A stretch of 64,000 bases of DNA from positions 248,001 through 312,000 of the forward strand of contig NZ_QTJX01000003.1 in NCBI RefSeq assembly GCF_003382275.1, read 5' to 3'. Made by a program: the position numbers and the translations under genes. Below are positions 8,891-17,926 of the stretch, one piece after another. The DNA is from Flagellimonas nanhaiensis. GTDB lineage: Bacteria; Bacteroidota; Bacteroidia; Flavobacteriales; Flavobacteriaceae. Under the pieces are notes generated by a model. The model saw nothing but the letters and a program-made list of their open reading frames with translations, did no database searches and was not told the DNA's origin. Within the stretch, counting starts at the first letter, position 1. Each line of letters starts with the position of its first letter.

Positions 8891-9439
8891 ATGAATCGGA
8901 AGCTAGAAAACAGTGAATTGGGCCGTTTGGATGTGGATGCATTCAAGAAAATTGAAAAATCCCCGATTATTTTGGTGTTGGATAATATCCGTAGCCTAAA
9001 CAATATTGGTTCGGTGTTCCGAACTGCTGATGCATTTCTGGTCAAGAAAATTTATCTCTGCGGAATTACGGCAACCCCGCCCCATAAGGATATCCGAAAA
9101 ACAGCCTTGGGAGCTACAGAGAGTGTGGATTGGGAATACCGGAAAACCACTTTGGACGTAATAAACGAAATGAAGAGTTCTGGAATACGGACCGTAGCTG
9201 TGGAGCAGGCAGAAAAAGCCACAATGCTCAATGATTTTCAAGTTGACAAGGATGAAACTTTGGCCCTGGTCTTTGGAAACGAGGTAAAAGGGGTGTCCCA
9301 AGAAGTGGTCACTGCTTGTGGTGAGGTTTTGGAAATTCCACAGTTCGGAACCAAGCATTCGCTAAATATATCGGTAAGTGCAGGCGTAGTGGTTTGGGAT
9401 GTTTGGTCAAAACTCGGCCTAAAAAACAAAAGGCCCTGA
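8891..9439 (+). CDS. SpoU/TrmH-family RNA 2'-O-methyltransferase
   Basis: 182 residues with the three SpoU motifs in order: motif 1 in VLDNIRSLNNIGSVFRTADA (residues 29-48), motif 2 in LALVFGNEVKGVSQEVV (near 125-141), and motif 3 in LEIPQFGTKHSLNISVSAGV (near 149-168). These form the deep trefoil knot that binds S-adenosylmethionine. The enzyme methylates a ribose 2'-OH in tRNA or rRNA. The compact size without an N-terminal L30e-like domain fits TrmH- or TrmL-like enzymes, but the target cannot be fixed from sequence alone. It is convergent with the folK fusion gene. Confidence 0.9.
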   Translation: MNRKLENSELGRLDVDAFKKIEKSPIILVLDNIRSLNNIGSVFRTADAFLVKKIYLCGITATPPHKDIRKTALGATESVDWEYRKTTLDVINEMKSSGIRTVAVEQAEKATMLNDFQVDKDETLALVFGNEVKGVSQEVVTACGEVLEIPQFGTKHSLNISVSAGVVVWDVWSKLGLKNKRP

Positions 9440-9450
9440 AAATCAGGGCC
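9420..9450 (-). terminator. Terminator for the folK-dNK gene
   Basis: The stem GGCCCTGA/TCAGGGCC at 9432-9450 is followed on the minus strand by CTTTTGTTTTTT. The stop codon of the plus-strand methyltransferase lies inside the stem, so convergent transcripts share it. Confidence 0.65.
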
Positions 9451-9541
9451 AATATATAGTTTGAGTTAGTTAGTTTCTCGATTAGAGAGGTCTAATAAAA
9501 TAAAACCATTCGTTATATCCAAACATTTTCTAAAAATTCTC

Positions 9542-10687
9542 TTAAAAAATAGATGAAAGAATTCGGTGTTCAAGGGCTTGTAAAATGTATTCATAATCGG
9601 ATGGATTATTGACGAAATCCAATTCGCTCAAATCCAAAACCATACTGTTCTGTCCGGGATGCCCTTTGATGAAATCCATATAGCCCCTATGTATTTTCTC
9701 CAAATAGTCAGCACTGATGTTCTGCTCATAATCCCTTCCCCTTTTCTTGATATTTTCCAATAAGCGCTCCGTATTTTGGTAGAGGTACAGATAGATTTCT
9801 GGCTTTTTGACCTCCTTGTACATAAAATTGAACACCTTTCGATATAGCTCAAATTCATCTGCCTGGAGGGTAATCTGGGCAAAGATCAACGATTTGAAAA
9901 TATCATAGTCACTGACCATAAAATTCTTGAAGAGATCAAACTGGGAAGTGTCATCCGAAAATTGTTGGTAGCGGTCCGCCAAAAAGGACATTTCCAAAGG
10001 AAATGAATATCGAGCTTGGTCCTTATAGAATTTGGGAAGGAAGGGGTTGTCCGCAAAACGTTCAAGAATCAACTTTGCATTAAAATCGTCGGCAATCATC
10101 TTGGACAGAGTGCTTTTTCCGGCCCCGATGTTCCCTTCAATTGCAATAAACTGCAATTGGGAAAAGAGTTCCAATCGGCTTTTGAAGAGCTTGTATTTGG
10201 TTTTTTTCAGCTTTCCCCTATCCTTGCATTCCTGTAGCAGGTTTCGAATATCTTTATTAAAAACCGGGTGATAATATTGCGGAGCAATATCTGCAAGGGG
10301 CTTCAATACAAAATTCCGGTCCTGTATATGCGGATGGGGAACTACCAAATCCTTGGTATGGATGACTTCGTTTTCATAAAAAAGAATATCAAGATCCAAG
10401 GTTCGGGAGCTATACCCACCCGATAAAGACCTTTCACGACCAAAATCTTTTTCAATCTCTAAAATTACTTTGAGCAATTCATGAGGGGATAACTCAGTTG
10501 CTATGCCCAAACAGGCATTAAGAAAATCATCTCCTTCAAAACCCACTGCAGGGTTTTCGTAAATTGAAGAAACCGCAGTTATCTCACCAGCTTTACTTTG
10601 AAGGTGAAAAATGGCTTTTTGCAATTGAACATACCGATTGCCCATATTGCTGCCCAACGAAAGATAAACCTGTTTTTTTGGATTCAT
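9542..10687 (-). CDS. folK: Bifunctional HPPK (FolK)-deoxynucleoside kinase fusion
   Basis: 381 residues from the ATG at 10687; a longer frame from 10714 adds nine residues with no supporting feature. Residues 1-160 are 6-hydroxymethyl-7,8-dihydropterin pyrophosphokinase: YLSLGSNMGNR at the start and the signature SSRTLDLDILFY with Asp98 and Asp100. HPPK makes the diphosphate substrate of dihydropteroate synthase in folate synthesis. Residues 178-381 are a deoxynucleoside kinase with P-loop GNIGAGKS (185-192), ERF near 216 and a KKRGRDYEQ lid. The fusion is known in Bacteroidota; it joins folate and nucleotide-salvage activities in one chain. A second, unfused paralogue starts beyond the right edge of this window. 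Confidence 0.93.
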   Translation of the reverse strand: MNPKKQVYLSLGSNMGNRYVQLQKAIFHLQSKAGEITAVSSIYENPAVGFEGDDFLNACLGIATELSPHELLKVILEIEKDFGRERSLSGGYSSRTLDLDILFYENEVIHTKDLVVPHPHIQDRNFVLKPLADIAPQYYHPVFNKDIRNLLQECKDRGKLKKTKYKLFKSRLELFSQLQFIAIEGNIGAGKSTLSKMIADDFNAKLILERFADNPFLPKFYKDQARYSFPLEMSFLADRYQQFSDDTSQFDLFKNFMVSDYDIFKSLIFAQITLQADEFELYRKVFNFMYKEVKKPEIYLYLYQNTERLLENIKKRGRDYEQNISADYLEKIHRGYMDFIKGHPGQNSMVLDLSELDFVNNPSDYEYILQALEHRILSSIF

Positions 10688-10726
10688 GATCAATGGGCAA
10701 AGTAAGTAAAACAATACAACAATGGT

Positions 10727-10734
10727 TATATTTG
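10727..10734 (+). promoter_or_regulatory. Bacteroidota -7 element for sppA
   Basis: TATATTTG matches TAnnTTTG and lies 22 bp upstream of the sppA ATG. No clear TTG -33 element is seen 20 bp further upstream. Confidence 0.45.
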
Positions 10735-10756
10735 AAGCTGAATAAAATTTATGTAG

Positions 10757-12517
10757 ATGAACTTTTTGAGAAATCTTTTGGCTGCAATTTTAGGATGCTT
10801 GATTGCATTTGGATTGCTAACAGGCATGTTTTTCATTTTTGTGGCCTTAATGAGCCAGGCAGATGATGGAGTAGTGGTAAAAAAGAACTCTATTTTGGAA
10901 TTGAGCTTTGTTGAACCCATTAGGGACTATGCGGGTAAGGATGAGTCCGATCCCTTTGCTGGGTTTTGGGATGATGAGATTGGACTGGATGAGATTACAC
11001 ATGCCATTGAAATGGCAAAATATGATGCCAATATAGAAGGAATTAGTCTTACCACCAGTTTTTTACAAGCTGGTATGGCACAAACACAAGAACTGAGGGA
11101 AGCCTTGGAGGATTTTCAGTCCGAGGGCAAGTTCATTTATGCCTATTCGGATTTCTTTACACAAAAAGATTACTACTTGGCCAGTATCTCGGACAAATTG
11201 TATTTGAATCCCGTAGGGGCCATGGATTTCAAAGGTCTAGCGGCCGAAGTGCTTTATTTTAAGGATTTACAGGAAAAAACAGGGGTTAAAATGGAAGTGG
11301 TTCGCCATGGGAAATATAAAAGCGCTGTGGAGCCCTTTTTGTCCAATACCATGAGCGAAGAAAACCGTTCACAGATTCAGGAACTGATCAATTCCCTTTG
11401 GGGTGCCGTCATTGATGACATCTCAGATGCAAGGGACATAAGTACCGCCAATCTGAACATAATAGCAGATACTTTAGGCGGGAGAACCCCAAAATATGCG
11501 GTCGAGTCAGGTTTGGTAGATGGTGCCCTTCATTTTGATGAATACGAAGCACTGCTCAAAGAAAAAGTGAATGTAGCGGAAGGAGAAAAACTGAACTATG
11601 TGAAATTTGTGGACTATGTCCAAAAGGCCGGCAGAAAGAAAAATCGAGTGGGCAAAGACAAGATTGCTGTGGTCTACGCCCAGGGTGAGATTTATTATGG
11701 AGAAGGAGGCAAAGAATATTTAGGACAGGGACTGGTCATTCGGGCACTGCAAAAAGCAGCAGAAAATGAAAATGTAAAGGCCATTGTATTGCGGGTAGAT
11801 TCCCCTGGGGGAAGCGCCTTGGTCTCCGATATTATTTGGAGAGAGGTGGAATTGGCCAAAAAGCAAAAGCCCGTAGTGGTTTCGTTTGGGAACATAGCCG
11901 CTTCAGGAGGTTACTATATTGGTGTAGGAGGGGATAAAATCTATGCAGAGCCTACTACGATTACGGGATCTATTGGTGTTTTTGGAACCATTCCCAATAT
12001 CAGTGAACTGGCGGGGAACGTTGGCATTAATGCGGAGCAGGTCGGGACCAATCAAAATTCTGTGGACTATTCTTTGTTTGAACCTATGACCGATACCTTT
12101 AGAAACACCATTCAAGAAGGGATTGAGGACACTTACCAGACTTTTTTGGAGCGTGTGGCCAAAGGCAGGGACATGACGATAGCCCAAGTGGATTCCCTGG
12201 CGCAAGGAAGGGTTTGGAGTGGATTGCATGCCAAAGAAAATGGCTTGATCGATGAATTGGGCAGCTTGGATGATGCCATTGATGCCGCCGCTGAAATGGC
12301 GAATTTGGAAGTATACGGAATTCGAAAATACCCCAAGTACAAATCCGATTTTGAGCAGTTTATGGAAAATATGAGTGGGGCCCAAGCTAAAATTGGAGAA
12401 AAATTGATTCAAGAAGAAATAGGAAATGAAGCCTTTCAATTATTGAAAGAATTAAAACAGCTCACCGAACAAAAAGGAATTCAGGCCAAAATGCCTTTCA
12501 AGCTAAACATTAAATAA
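10757..12517 (+). CDS. sppA: Signal peptide peptidase SppA, long form
   Basis: 586 residues with an N-terminal membrane anchor (residues 8-34) and two tandem S49 domains, as in the long E. coli-type SppA. The catalytic dyad is visible: Lys188 in HGKYKSAVEPF from the first domain and Ser383 in NIAASGGYYIG from the second. SppA is an inner-membrane serine protease that degrades remnant signal peptides after their release by signal peptidase. The next gene starts only 4 bp downstream, so the two are almost certainly co-transcribed. Confidence 0.95.
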   Translation: MNFLRNLLAAILGCLIAFGLLTGMFFIFVALMSQADDGVVVKKNSILELSFVEPIRDYAGKDESDPFAGFWDDEIGLDEITHAIEMAKYDANIEGISLTTSFLQAGMAQTQELREALEDFQSEGKFIYAYSDFFTQKDYYLASISDKLYLNPVGAMDFKGLAAEVLYFKDLQEKTGVKMEVVRHGKYKSAVEPFLSNTMSEENRSQIQELINSLWGAVIDDISDARDISTANLNIIADTLGGRTPKYAVESGLVDGALHFDEYEALLKEKVNVAEGEKLNYVKFVDYVQKAGRKKNRVGKDKIAVVYAQGEIYYGEGGKEYLGQGLVIRALQKAAENENVKAIVLRVDSPGGSALVSDIIWREVELAKKQKPVVVSFGNIAASGGYYIGVGGDKIYAEPTTITGSIGVFGTIPNISELAGNVGINAEQVGTNQNSVDYSLFEPMTDTFRNTIQEGIEDTYQTFLERVAKGRDMTIAQVDSLAQGRVWSGLHAKENGLIDELGSLDDAIDAAAEMANLEVYGIRKYPKYKSDFEQFMENMSGAQAKIGEKLIQEEIGNEAFQLLKELKQLTEQKGIQAKMPFKLNIK

Positions 12518-12521
12518 TGGG

Positions 12522-13229
12522 ATGACGCCGAAGAATAAAAAAACAGCGTTTTCCATCTATTTGTACCTCGGGGGGCTTTTTATCACCTCCTTGGTGGTAT
12601 CCAATCTTATTTTTCAAAAATTCTTTTATTGGCAGCCTTTTGGGGATATCACGGTTTTTGGTGCTCCCCTTTTTGAGCTTTCTGTGGGGATTCTGCCATA
12701 CCCCCTTACCTTTTTGATCACAGACCTTATTTCAGAGATTTATGGAAAGAAAAAGGCCAATCAGGTGGTCACCACGGGTATTTTTGCCTCTTTTTTCTCC
12801 ATGCTGATCATTTTTGTGGCCAATGAGGTTCCGGCTATTGATACCTCTCCTGTGAATGACAAAGTTTTCACCAAAGTATTTGGATTGTCGCCACTGGGGG
12901 TGTTGGCCTCTATGATGGCCTATCTTTTGGCCCAGTATATCGACATTTCCATTTACCATTTTTGGAAACGACTTACCAAAGGTAAAATGCTATGGCTCAG
13001 GAACAATTTCTCCACTTTTTCCTCCCAGTTTATTGACACGTTTACTGTTGTTGGACTTCTATGTCTTTTTGGAGTGTTGCCCTGGGATAAATTCTACGGA
13101 TTAGTGCTCAGTGGTTTTCTATTTAAGATTATGATTGCCCTGTTGGACACCCCTTTGCTCTATTTTTTCGTATATCTAATGCGAAAAAGATTTAACCTAA
13201 AATTAGGGGAGGAAATTTCTTTGGATTAA
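12522..13229 (+). CDS. yhhQ: Queuosine precursor transporter (YhhQ/DUF165)
   Basis: 235 residues with about six hydrophobic helices and the family's conserved features: FPLTDLISEIYG-like LITDLISEIYGKKKA near residues 66-80, QYIDISIYHFWKR near 147, and the NNFSTFSSQFIDT motif near 165. Members import queuine or preQ0/preQ1 used to make queuosine at the tRNA wobble position. The start is 4 bp after the sppA stop. No preQ1 riboswitch is possible in such a short gap, so expression follows sppA. Confidence 0.88.
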   Translation: MTPKNKKTAFSIYLYLGGLFITSLVVSNLIFQKFFYWQPFGDITVFGAPLFELSVGILPYPLTFLITDLISEIYGKKKANQVVTTGIFASFFSMLIIFVANEVPAIDTSPVNDKVFTKVFGLSPLGVLASMMAYLLAQYIDISIYHFWKRLTKGKMLWLRNNFSTFSSQFIDTFTVVGLLCLFGVLPWDKFYGLVLSGFLFKIMIALLDTPLLYFFVYLMRKRFNLKLGEEISLD

Positions 13230-13264
13230 TTCCTTCTGTGTAATTTGCCTTAAAATCCCAAATT

Positions 13265-15943
13265 ATGAACAAAAAACTCCTGAAAATCACGGGAATAATC
13301 CTACTTGTTCTCGTTGCGCTAATGGTCGCCTTGCCCATGTTTCTAGAAGGCAAGATTGCAGAAATTATCAAAAATAAGGTCAACAATAACATCAATGCCA
13401 CTCTGGATTTTGATGAAGCAAACCTGAGTTTACTCAAGAGTTTCCCTAATGCCCATGTGGAACTCAAAAATATTTCGCTGGTGAATAAAGCTCCGTTTGA
13501 AGGAGATACGCTGTTCGCTTCAGAACATATTGCTTTGAAAATGGGCATTTCTGAATTGTTTAAATCTGCGGAAGACCCCATCGCCATAAAAAGTCTAAAT
13601 ATTGATGCGGCTAAGCTGCATATTTTGGTAGATGAAGATGAAAATGCCAATTACGACATAGGCAAAGAAGAGGAAGGGAAAACAGGAGAGGTTACCGATG
13701 AATCCTCCAGCAATTTTACACTGGCCTTGGATTCTTACGCTATCACGGATACAGAAATCATCTATGATGATCGATCCAGTGGAATGCGATTGGCCATTTC
13801 TGAAATGAACCATTCCGGCACAGGAGACTTGTCTCTGGAAAAATCAGAACTGAAAACCCTCACGGATGCTTTGGTCACTTTTGAGATGGACAGCACCAAA
13901 TATCTCAATAACAACAAACTGTTTTTGGATGCACTTATTGGCATCGATTTGGTCGAGAACAAATACTCGTTTTTGGAGAACAAAGCCTTGGTGAACCAAT
14001 TGGATTTGGTTTTTGATGGCTTTGTAAAAGTGAACGAAGACAATCAAGAAGTGGATGTTACTTTTAAAACCCCCTCTTCTGATTTCAAGAACTTTTTGGC
14101 CGTGATTCCGGAGGAATATTCCAAGAACATTGAAACGGTGCAGACTACTGGGAATTTTGAAGTTAATGGAGAATTTAAGGGGATTGTAGACGAAGAGCAT
14201 ATTCCCAAATTCAACATCAGGATAAACTCCGACAATGCGTCGTTCAAGTATCCAGATTTGCCCAAATCCGTTCAAAATGTACATATCGATACAGAAATCA
14301 ACAACACCACGGGAGTAGCTGAAGACACTTATGTGGACATCAAAAGATTGTCCTTTACCATTGATCAGGATAAATTCAACCTCAATTCCCAGATCAGGGA
14401 CTTAATGGGCAATACCAAGGTGAATGCCCACATGGATGGCAAAATCAATTTGGCTAACATTTCACAAGCATATCCTGTTCCCGAAGATTATAACCTCAAA
14501 GGTATCTTAAATGCAGATGTCACTACCCGTTTTGATATGGAATCCTTGGAGCAAAAGCGGTATCAAAACACAAGAACTGAGGGTAGAGCAGAGATTTCAG
14601 GTTTTGAGTACGATTCAGATGAGATGAAAAATCCGGTTGCGATCAATGCGGCTGCGGTAAGTTTTACCCCCAATACCGTAAACCTGGATTCTTTTGAGGG
14701 GAAAACCGGAAATACGGATTTTAGCGCTTCAGGAACTTTGGACAATCTTCTAGGGTTTTTGTTTAACAATGAAAATGTAGAAGGACGTTTTACTTTGGCC
14801 TCCAACACTTTTGCTTTGGATGATTTTATGGTGGAAGAAGCTTCTGAGGGAGAATCTGGAACCACAACCTCTGGTGGTGAAGAGGAACGTATCAAAATCC
14901 CATCCTTTTTGGATTGTACCATTGATGCTTCGGCCAATACGGTGTTGTATGACAATTTGAACTTGAAAAACGTCAAAGGAACGTTGATCATCAAAGATGA
15001 AACAGCCACCTTGAAAAACCTTACGTCAGATTTGTTTGGAGGAACTTTGGGCGTTGCAGGAGCGGTGTCCACCAAAGGTGAGACTTCCACTTTTGATATG
15101 AATTTGGGCATGGCCGATTTCAATATCAATGAGTCTTTTGCTTCCTTGGAATTGTTTAAAGTGTTGGCACCCTTGGCCAGTGCACTTCAAGGAAAACTGA
15201 ATTCGGATATTAAGATTTCTGGAAACCTGAAAGATGATTTTACTCCAAATTTGACCACCGTTTCTGGAGATTTATTGGCCGAACTTTTATCCACTAAAGT
15301 AGATGCCAAAAAAGCCCCCTTGCTCTCTGCCTTAGACAGTAAGTTAAGCTTTTTGAATGCAGAGGACATCGATTTGAGCAATTTGAAGACCGCACTGAGT
15401 TTTAACAATGGTTCCGTGCAGGTGAAGCCATTTGCTTTAAAATACAAGGATATTGCCATTAATGTGGATGGAAACCACACTTTTGACAGCCAAATGCAGT
15501 ACAAGGCTACCTTGGATGTACCTGCAAAATACTTGGGAAGCGAAGTCAATAACCTTATTACCAAAATGGATGACCCAAGCCTACAGGATTTAACCATTCC
15601 CGTGACGGCAAATATTGGGGGCAACTATACAAATCCGACAGTGAATACGGATTTGACCTCTGGAGTCACCAAACTCACCAACCAGTTGGTGGAAATCCAG
15701 AAACAAAAATTGGTGAACGAAGGAAAAGATAAAGCCAAAGATTTGATTGCCGATGTGTTTAAACAAGAGGGCGATTCTACTGAAACAAACTCTGGTGGGG
15801 TAAAAGAAGCTTTGGGAGACCTGTTGAGCGGTAACAAAACCCAAGAAGATTCCACCGAAACCAAAGAAGACCCCGTAAAGAACACGGCCAAAAATATTTT
15901 GGGCGGCTTGTTGGGCAAAAAGAAAAAGGATACTGTGAATTAG
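13265..15943 (+). CDS. AsmA-family envelope protein
   Basis: 892 residues with an N-terminal transmembrane anchor (residues 6-27) followed by a long, beta-rich periplasmic region typical of AsmA/TamB-like proteins, including an AsmA-like C-terminal domain near 600-790. The N-terminal FLEGKIAEIIKNKVNNNI segment is the usual start of the family in flavobacteria. The C-terminus is a low-complexity Lys/Asp/Thr-rich tail ending in GLLGKKKKD. Family members form bridge-like hydrophobic grooves that move phospholipids between membranes. It starts 35 bp after yhhQ and could belong to the same transcript. Confidence 0.87.
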   Translation: MNKKLLKITGIILLVLVALMVALPMFLEGKIAEIIKNKVNNNINATLDFDEANLSLLKSFPNAHVELKNISLVNKAPFEGDTLFASEHIALKMGISELFKSAEDPIAIKSLNIDAAKLHILVDEDENANYDIGKEEEGKTGEVTDESSSNFTLALDSYAITDTEIIYDDRSSGMRLAISEMNHSGTGDLSLEKSELKTLTDALVTFEMDSTKYLNNNKLFLDALIGIDLVENKYSFLENKALVNQLDLVFDGFVKVNEDNQEVDVTFKTPSSDFKNFLAVIPEEYSKNIETVQTTGNFEVNGEFKGIVDEEHIPKFNIRINSDNASFKYPDLPKSVQNVHIDTEINNTTGVAEDTYVDIKRLSFTIDQDKFNLNSQIRDLMGNTKVNAHMDGKINLANISQAYPVPEDYNLKGILNADVTTRFDMESLEQKRYQNTRTEGRAEISGFEYDSDEMKNPVAINAAAVSFTPNTVNLDSFEGKTGNTDFSASGTLDNLLGFLFNNENVEGRFTLASNTFALDDFMVEEASEGESGTTTSGGEEERIKIPSFLDCTIDASANTVLYDNLNLKNVKGTLIIKDETATLKNLTSDLFGGTLGVAGAVSTKGETSTFDMNLGMADFNINESFASLELFKVLAPLASALQGKLNSDIKISGNLKDDFTPNLTTVSGDLLAELLSTKVDAKKAPLLSALDSKLSFLNAEDIDLSNLKTALSFNNGSVQVKPFALKYKDIAINVDGNHTFDSQMQYKATLDVPAKYLGSEVNNLITKMDDPSLQDLTIPVTANIGGNYTNPTVNTDLTSGVTKLTNQLVEIQKQKLVNEGKDKAKDLIADVFKQEGDSTETNSGGVKEALGDLLSGNKTQEDSTETKEDPVKNTAKNILGGLLGKKKKDTVN

Positions 15944-16285
15944 GGGTCTGCTTACAATACTAAAGTTGTCACCTCGAGCTTGCCTTTGTCAGCAGATAGG
16001 CGCAGTTGCAAGGTCTTAAAGGTCTCGACTGCCTGTTTTCAGTACAAGACTTTGGAAGAAGGGCACTTGACCTGAAACCACTTCCATTTTTATTATTAGT
16101 ATAGAAAGAAAATATCTTTATATTTATGTGGTCTTATTCCTTCAATAGTTGAAGAAGGATGGTTGGACATCTCCCCCGAAAACAGAATAGCTTACTTAAC
16201 AAGAAACGGCAAAAGCTACGCATGACTGTCGAAATAGGTGGTGTATGGTGATAAAAGTTGGGTATATAAACTAGTTGGCAACAAT
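15944..16285. other. 342-bp AT-rich intergenic region with decayed repeat
   Basis: It holds a degenerate REP-like repeat (15967-16034). It also holds an open stretch of about 40 codons ending in TGA at 16223-16225 (...ENRIAYLTRNGKSYA), which has no good start and may be the tail of a lost gene. The last 48 bp before the lipoprotein ATG read in frame as ...KLVGNN but are probably leader, not coding. Confidence 0.5.
15967..16034. repeat. Decayed REP-like inverted repeat with degenerate palindrome insert
   Basis: TTGTCACCTCGAGC begins a copy of the family seen at 49564. It is interrupted by about 20 bp that resemble the CCTGCC...GGCAGG palindrome with several mismatches, then resumes as CGCAGTTGCAAGGTCT and GGTCTCGACTGC. 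Confidence 0.4.
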
Positions 16286-16903
16286 ATGAAGAAATTAACA
16301 TTCATATTAATAATTGGAATCTGTTCCTGTAAATCCGGACTGAATTCTTCTTCAAGAATGGAATCAGATTCTTCACCAAAAAAATGTATTGAAATAGCGG
16401 AACGAAAAGTCCTTGAAAAAGCTGTGGAATTGTTTGAAACAAAAATTGAAAAACAGTATCCAAAAGTTTCGTTGGAATCAGCTTATTTTGAGTTTATTGA
16501 TGACTGGAGCAATAAAAAATTGAGCAAAAACTTTTTCAAGGATTCGCTAGAATTGAAAGTTCGAAATTTGAATTTGTGGACGGAATCCACTCGTTCGGAC
16601 AAAAACATGGAGTTTGAAAAACAATTATTTAATGTTGATTCAATGAATCCAATACGAGTCAAATTAAATTCTGATTTTTCAACTTGTCTCGCAAATAAAA
16701 TCGATTGGGGAATCGGAACAAGTACTTTTTTACGAATGAATTCGAAATATCGAATAAGTCCAAGAATTGCCAAAAAGAAATTGTACAGGACAAGCCAAAA
16801 TGACATGAAAAAATTTGAAAACAGATTGACTATTGTACTCGGTGTTTATTACCAAACCATGTTTAATATAAAAAAAACTGTTATCAATTATGGCTATAAG
16901 TAA
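16286..16903 (+). CDS. Orphan predicted lipoprotein
   Basis: 205 residues from the ATG at 16286. The frame is open from 16238, but the upstream residues precede the signal peptide and look like leader. MKKLTFILIIGICSC is a lipoprotein signal with lipid-accepting Cys15. The mature part is Lys/Glu/Ser-rich with no family I recognise. Codon use is strikingly AT-rich compared with neighbouring housekeeping genes. It sits beside the PLD-like gene in the same orientation, within a patch bounded by repeats, which suggests recent acquisition (inference). Confidence 0.6.
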   Translation: MKKLTFILIIGICSCKSGLNSSSRMESDSSPKKCIEIAERKVLEKAVELFETKIEKQYPKVSLESAYFEFIDDWSNKKLSKNFFKDSLELKVRNLNLWTESTRSDKNMEFEKQLFNVDSMNPIRVKLNSDFSTCLANKIDWGIGTSTFLRMNSKYRISPRIAKKKLYRTSQNDMKKFENRLTIVLGVYYQTMFNIKKTVINYGYK

Positions 16904-17034
16904 TTGTTTGTTCTCGCCTACTTCTGAAAATCCACAAGGATTTTCAACTTAGTTTTTACTTGCAAAGTTTAGAGCTAAACCGCACAACTATTCATAGTCA
17001 TGATCAATGAAGATAATGCCGAAAAAACCTAGGG

Positions 17035-17889
17035 ATGAGTAAATTTTTGACTGGTAAAGAATTAGAGGATACCATTTATGATATAATTTGGGAAACCGAG
17101 AACACTTTAATGATTGTTTCACCATTCATTAAACTGGATGATTATTTTAAAAAACTATTTGACAAACACGATAACAACCCCAAAATACATCTTCTTGTAG
17201 TATTCGGAAAAAACGAAAATGAGGTCAAAAAAAGTATGAGCAAAGAGGATTTTGACTATTTCAAAAAGTTTTTAAAAGTATCAATTATTTATGTGCCTAA
17301 TCTTCATGCTAAATATTATGGTAATGAAAAGAAAGGTATTATAACTTCAATAAACCTTTATGATTACTCATTTAAAAACAACATAGAATTTGGAGTGTTT
17401 TCACAACAAAGTCTTTTAGACAGGTTTAAACAATCAGCGGATAATGATGCTTGGAGTGAATGTATGGAAATAGCTCAGAATAATGAAGTGGTTTTTATCA
17501 AACGACCTGTTTATGAAAACAAAAAAATAATAATCAACCTTAGCAAAAACTATGTGAAATCTGACGTTCTATATGACTCTACCGAAAAATTTTATGGCTT
17601 TTCTAGAAACACTACAATAGAAATGAAAAGTCTTTTGGATTTTCCAGAAGAACTTGAACTGGGCTCAAAACCAACTGAAAGACCAGACCGTAATGGCAAT
17701 CGGAAACCGAATTATGGATTTTGTATTAGAACTGGAAAAAGAATAAAATTCAATCCAAAACAACCAATGTGCAGAGAGGCTTGGAAAATATGGAACGAAT
17801 ATGGAAATGAAGATTTTCCAGAAAAATATTGTCATAGGACAGGAAAACCGTCTTATGGAAAAACATCAATGAGAAAACCAATATTATAA
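17035..17889 (+). CDS. Phospholipase D-like protein with C-terminal Cys motif
   Basis: 284 residues. Residues 5-130 resemble a single PLD/nuclease domain: IVSPFIKLDDYF near 27-38 and an H91-A-K93 core followed by SINLYD. The usual Asp of HxKx4D is replaced (Asn97/Glu98), so catalysis is uncertain. Residues 225-275 form the tail seen on some PLD-like proteins, with CIRTGKRIKFNPKQPMC and YCHRTGKPS; here the second Cys of each CxxC pair is lost. AT-rich like the preceding orphan gene. It may act on nucleic acid or in defence, but nothing nearby confirms this. Confidence 0.7.
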   Translation: MSKFLTGKELEDTIYDIIWETENTLMIVSPFIKLDDYFKKLFDKHDNNPKIHLLVVFGKNENEVKKSMSKEDFDYFKKFLKVSIIYVPNLHAKYYGNEKKGIITSINLYDYSFKNNIEFGVFSQQSLLDRFKQSADNDAWSECMEIAQNNEVVFIKRPVYENKKIIINLSKNYVKSDVLYDSTEKFYGFSRNTTIEMKSLLDFPEELELGSKPTERPDRNGNRKPNYGFCIRTGKRIKFNPKQPMCREAWKIWNEYGNEDFPEKYCHRTGKPSYGKTSMRKPIL

Positions 17890-17926
17890 AGAACTATGTC
17901 CTTCAATTAGCTAAAAAGGACTCCTG

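Noticed and set aside
14563..15129. 188-residue minus-strand frame inside the AsmA-like gene
   Set aside because: Antisense shadow of a long coding sequence with consistent codon use on the plus strand.
16111..16225. About 40-codon open stretch as a gene
   Set aside because: No start codon in a sensible place, no recognised family; kept only as a possible remnant in the gap description.
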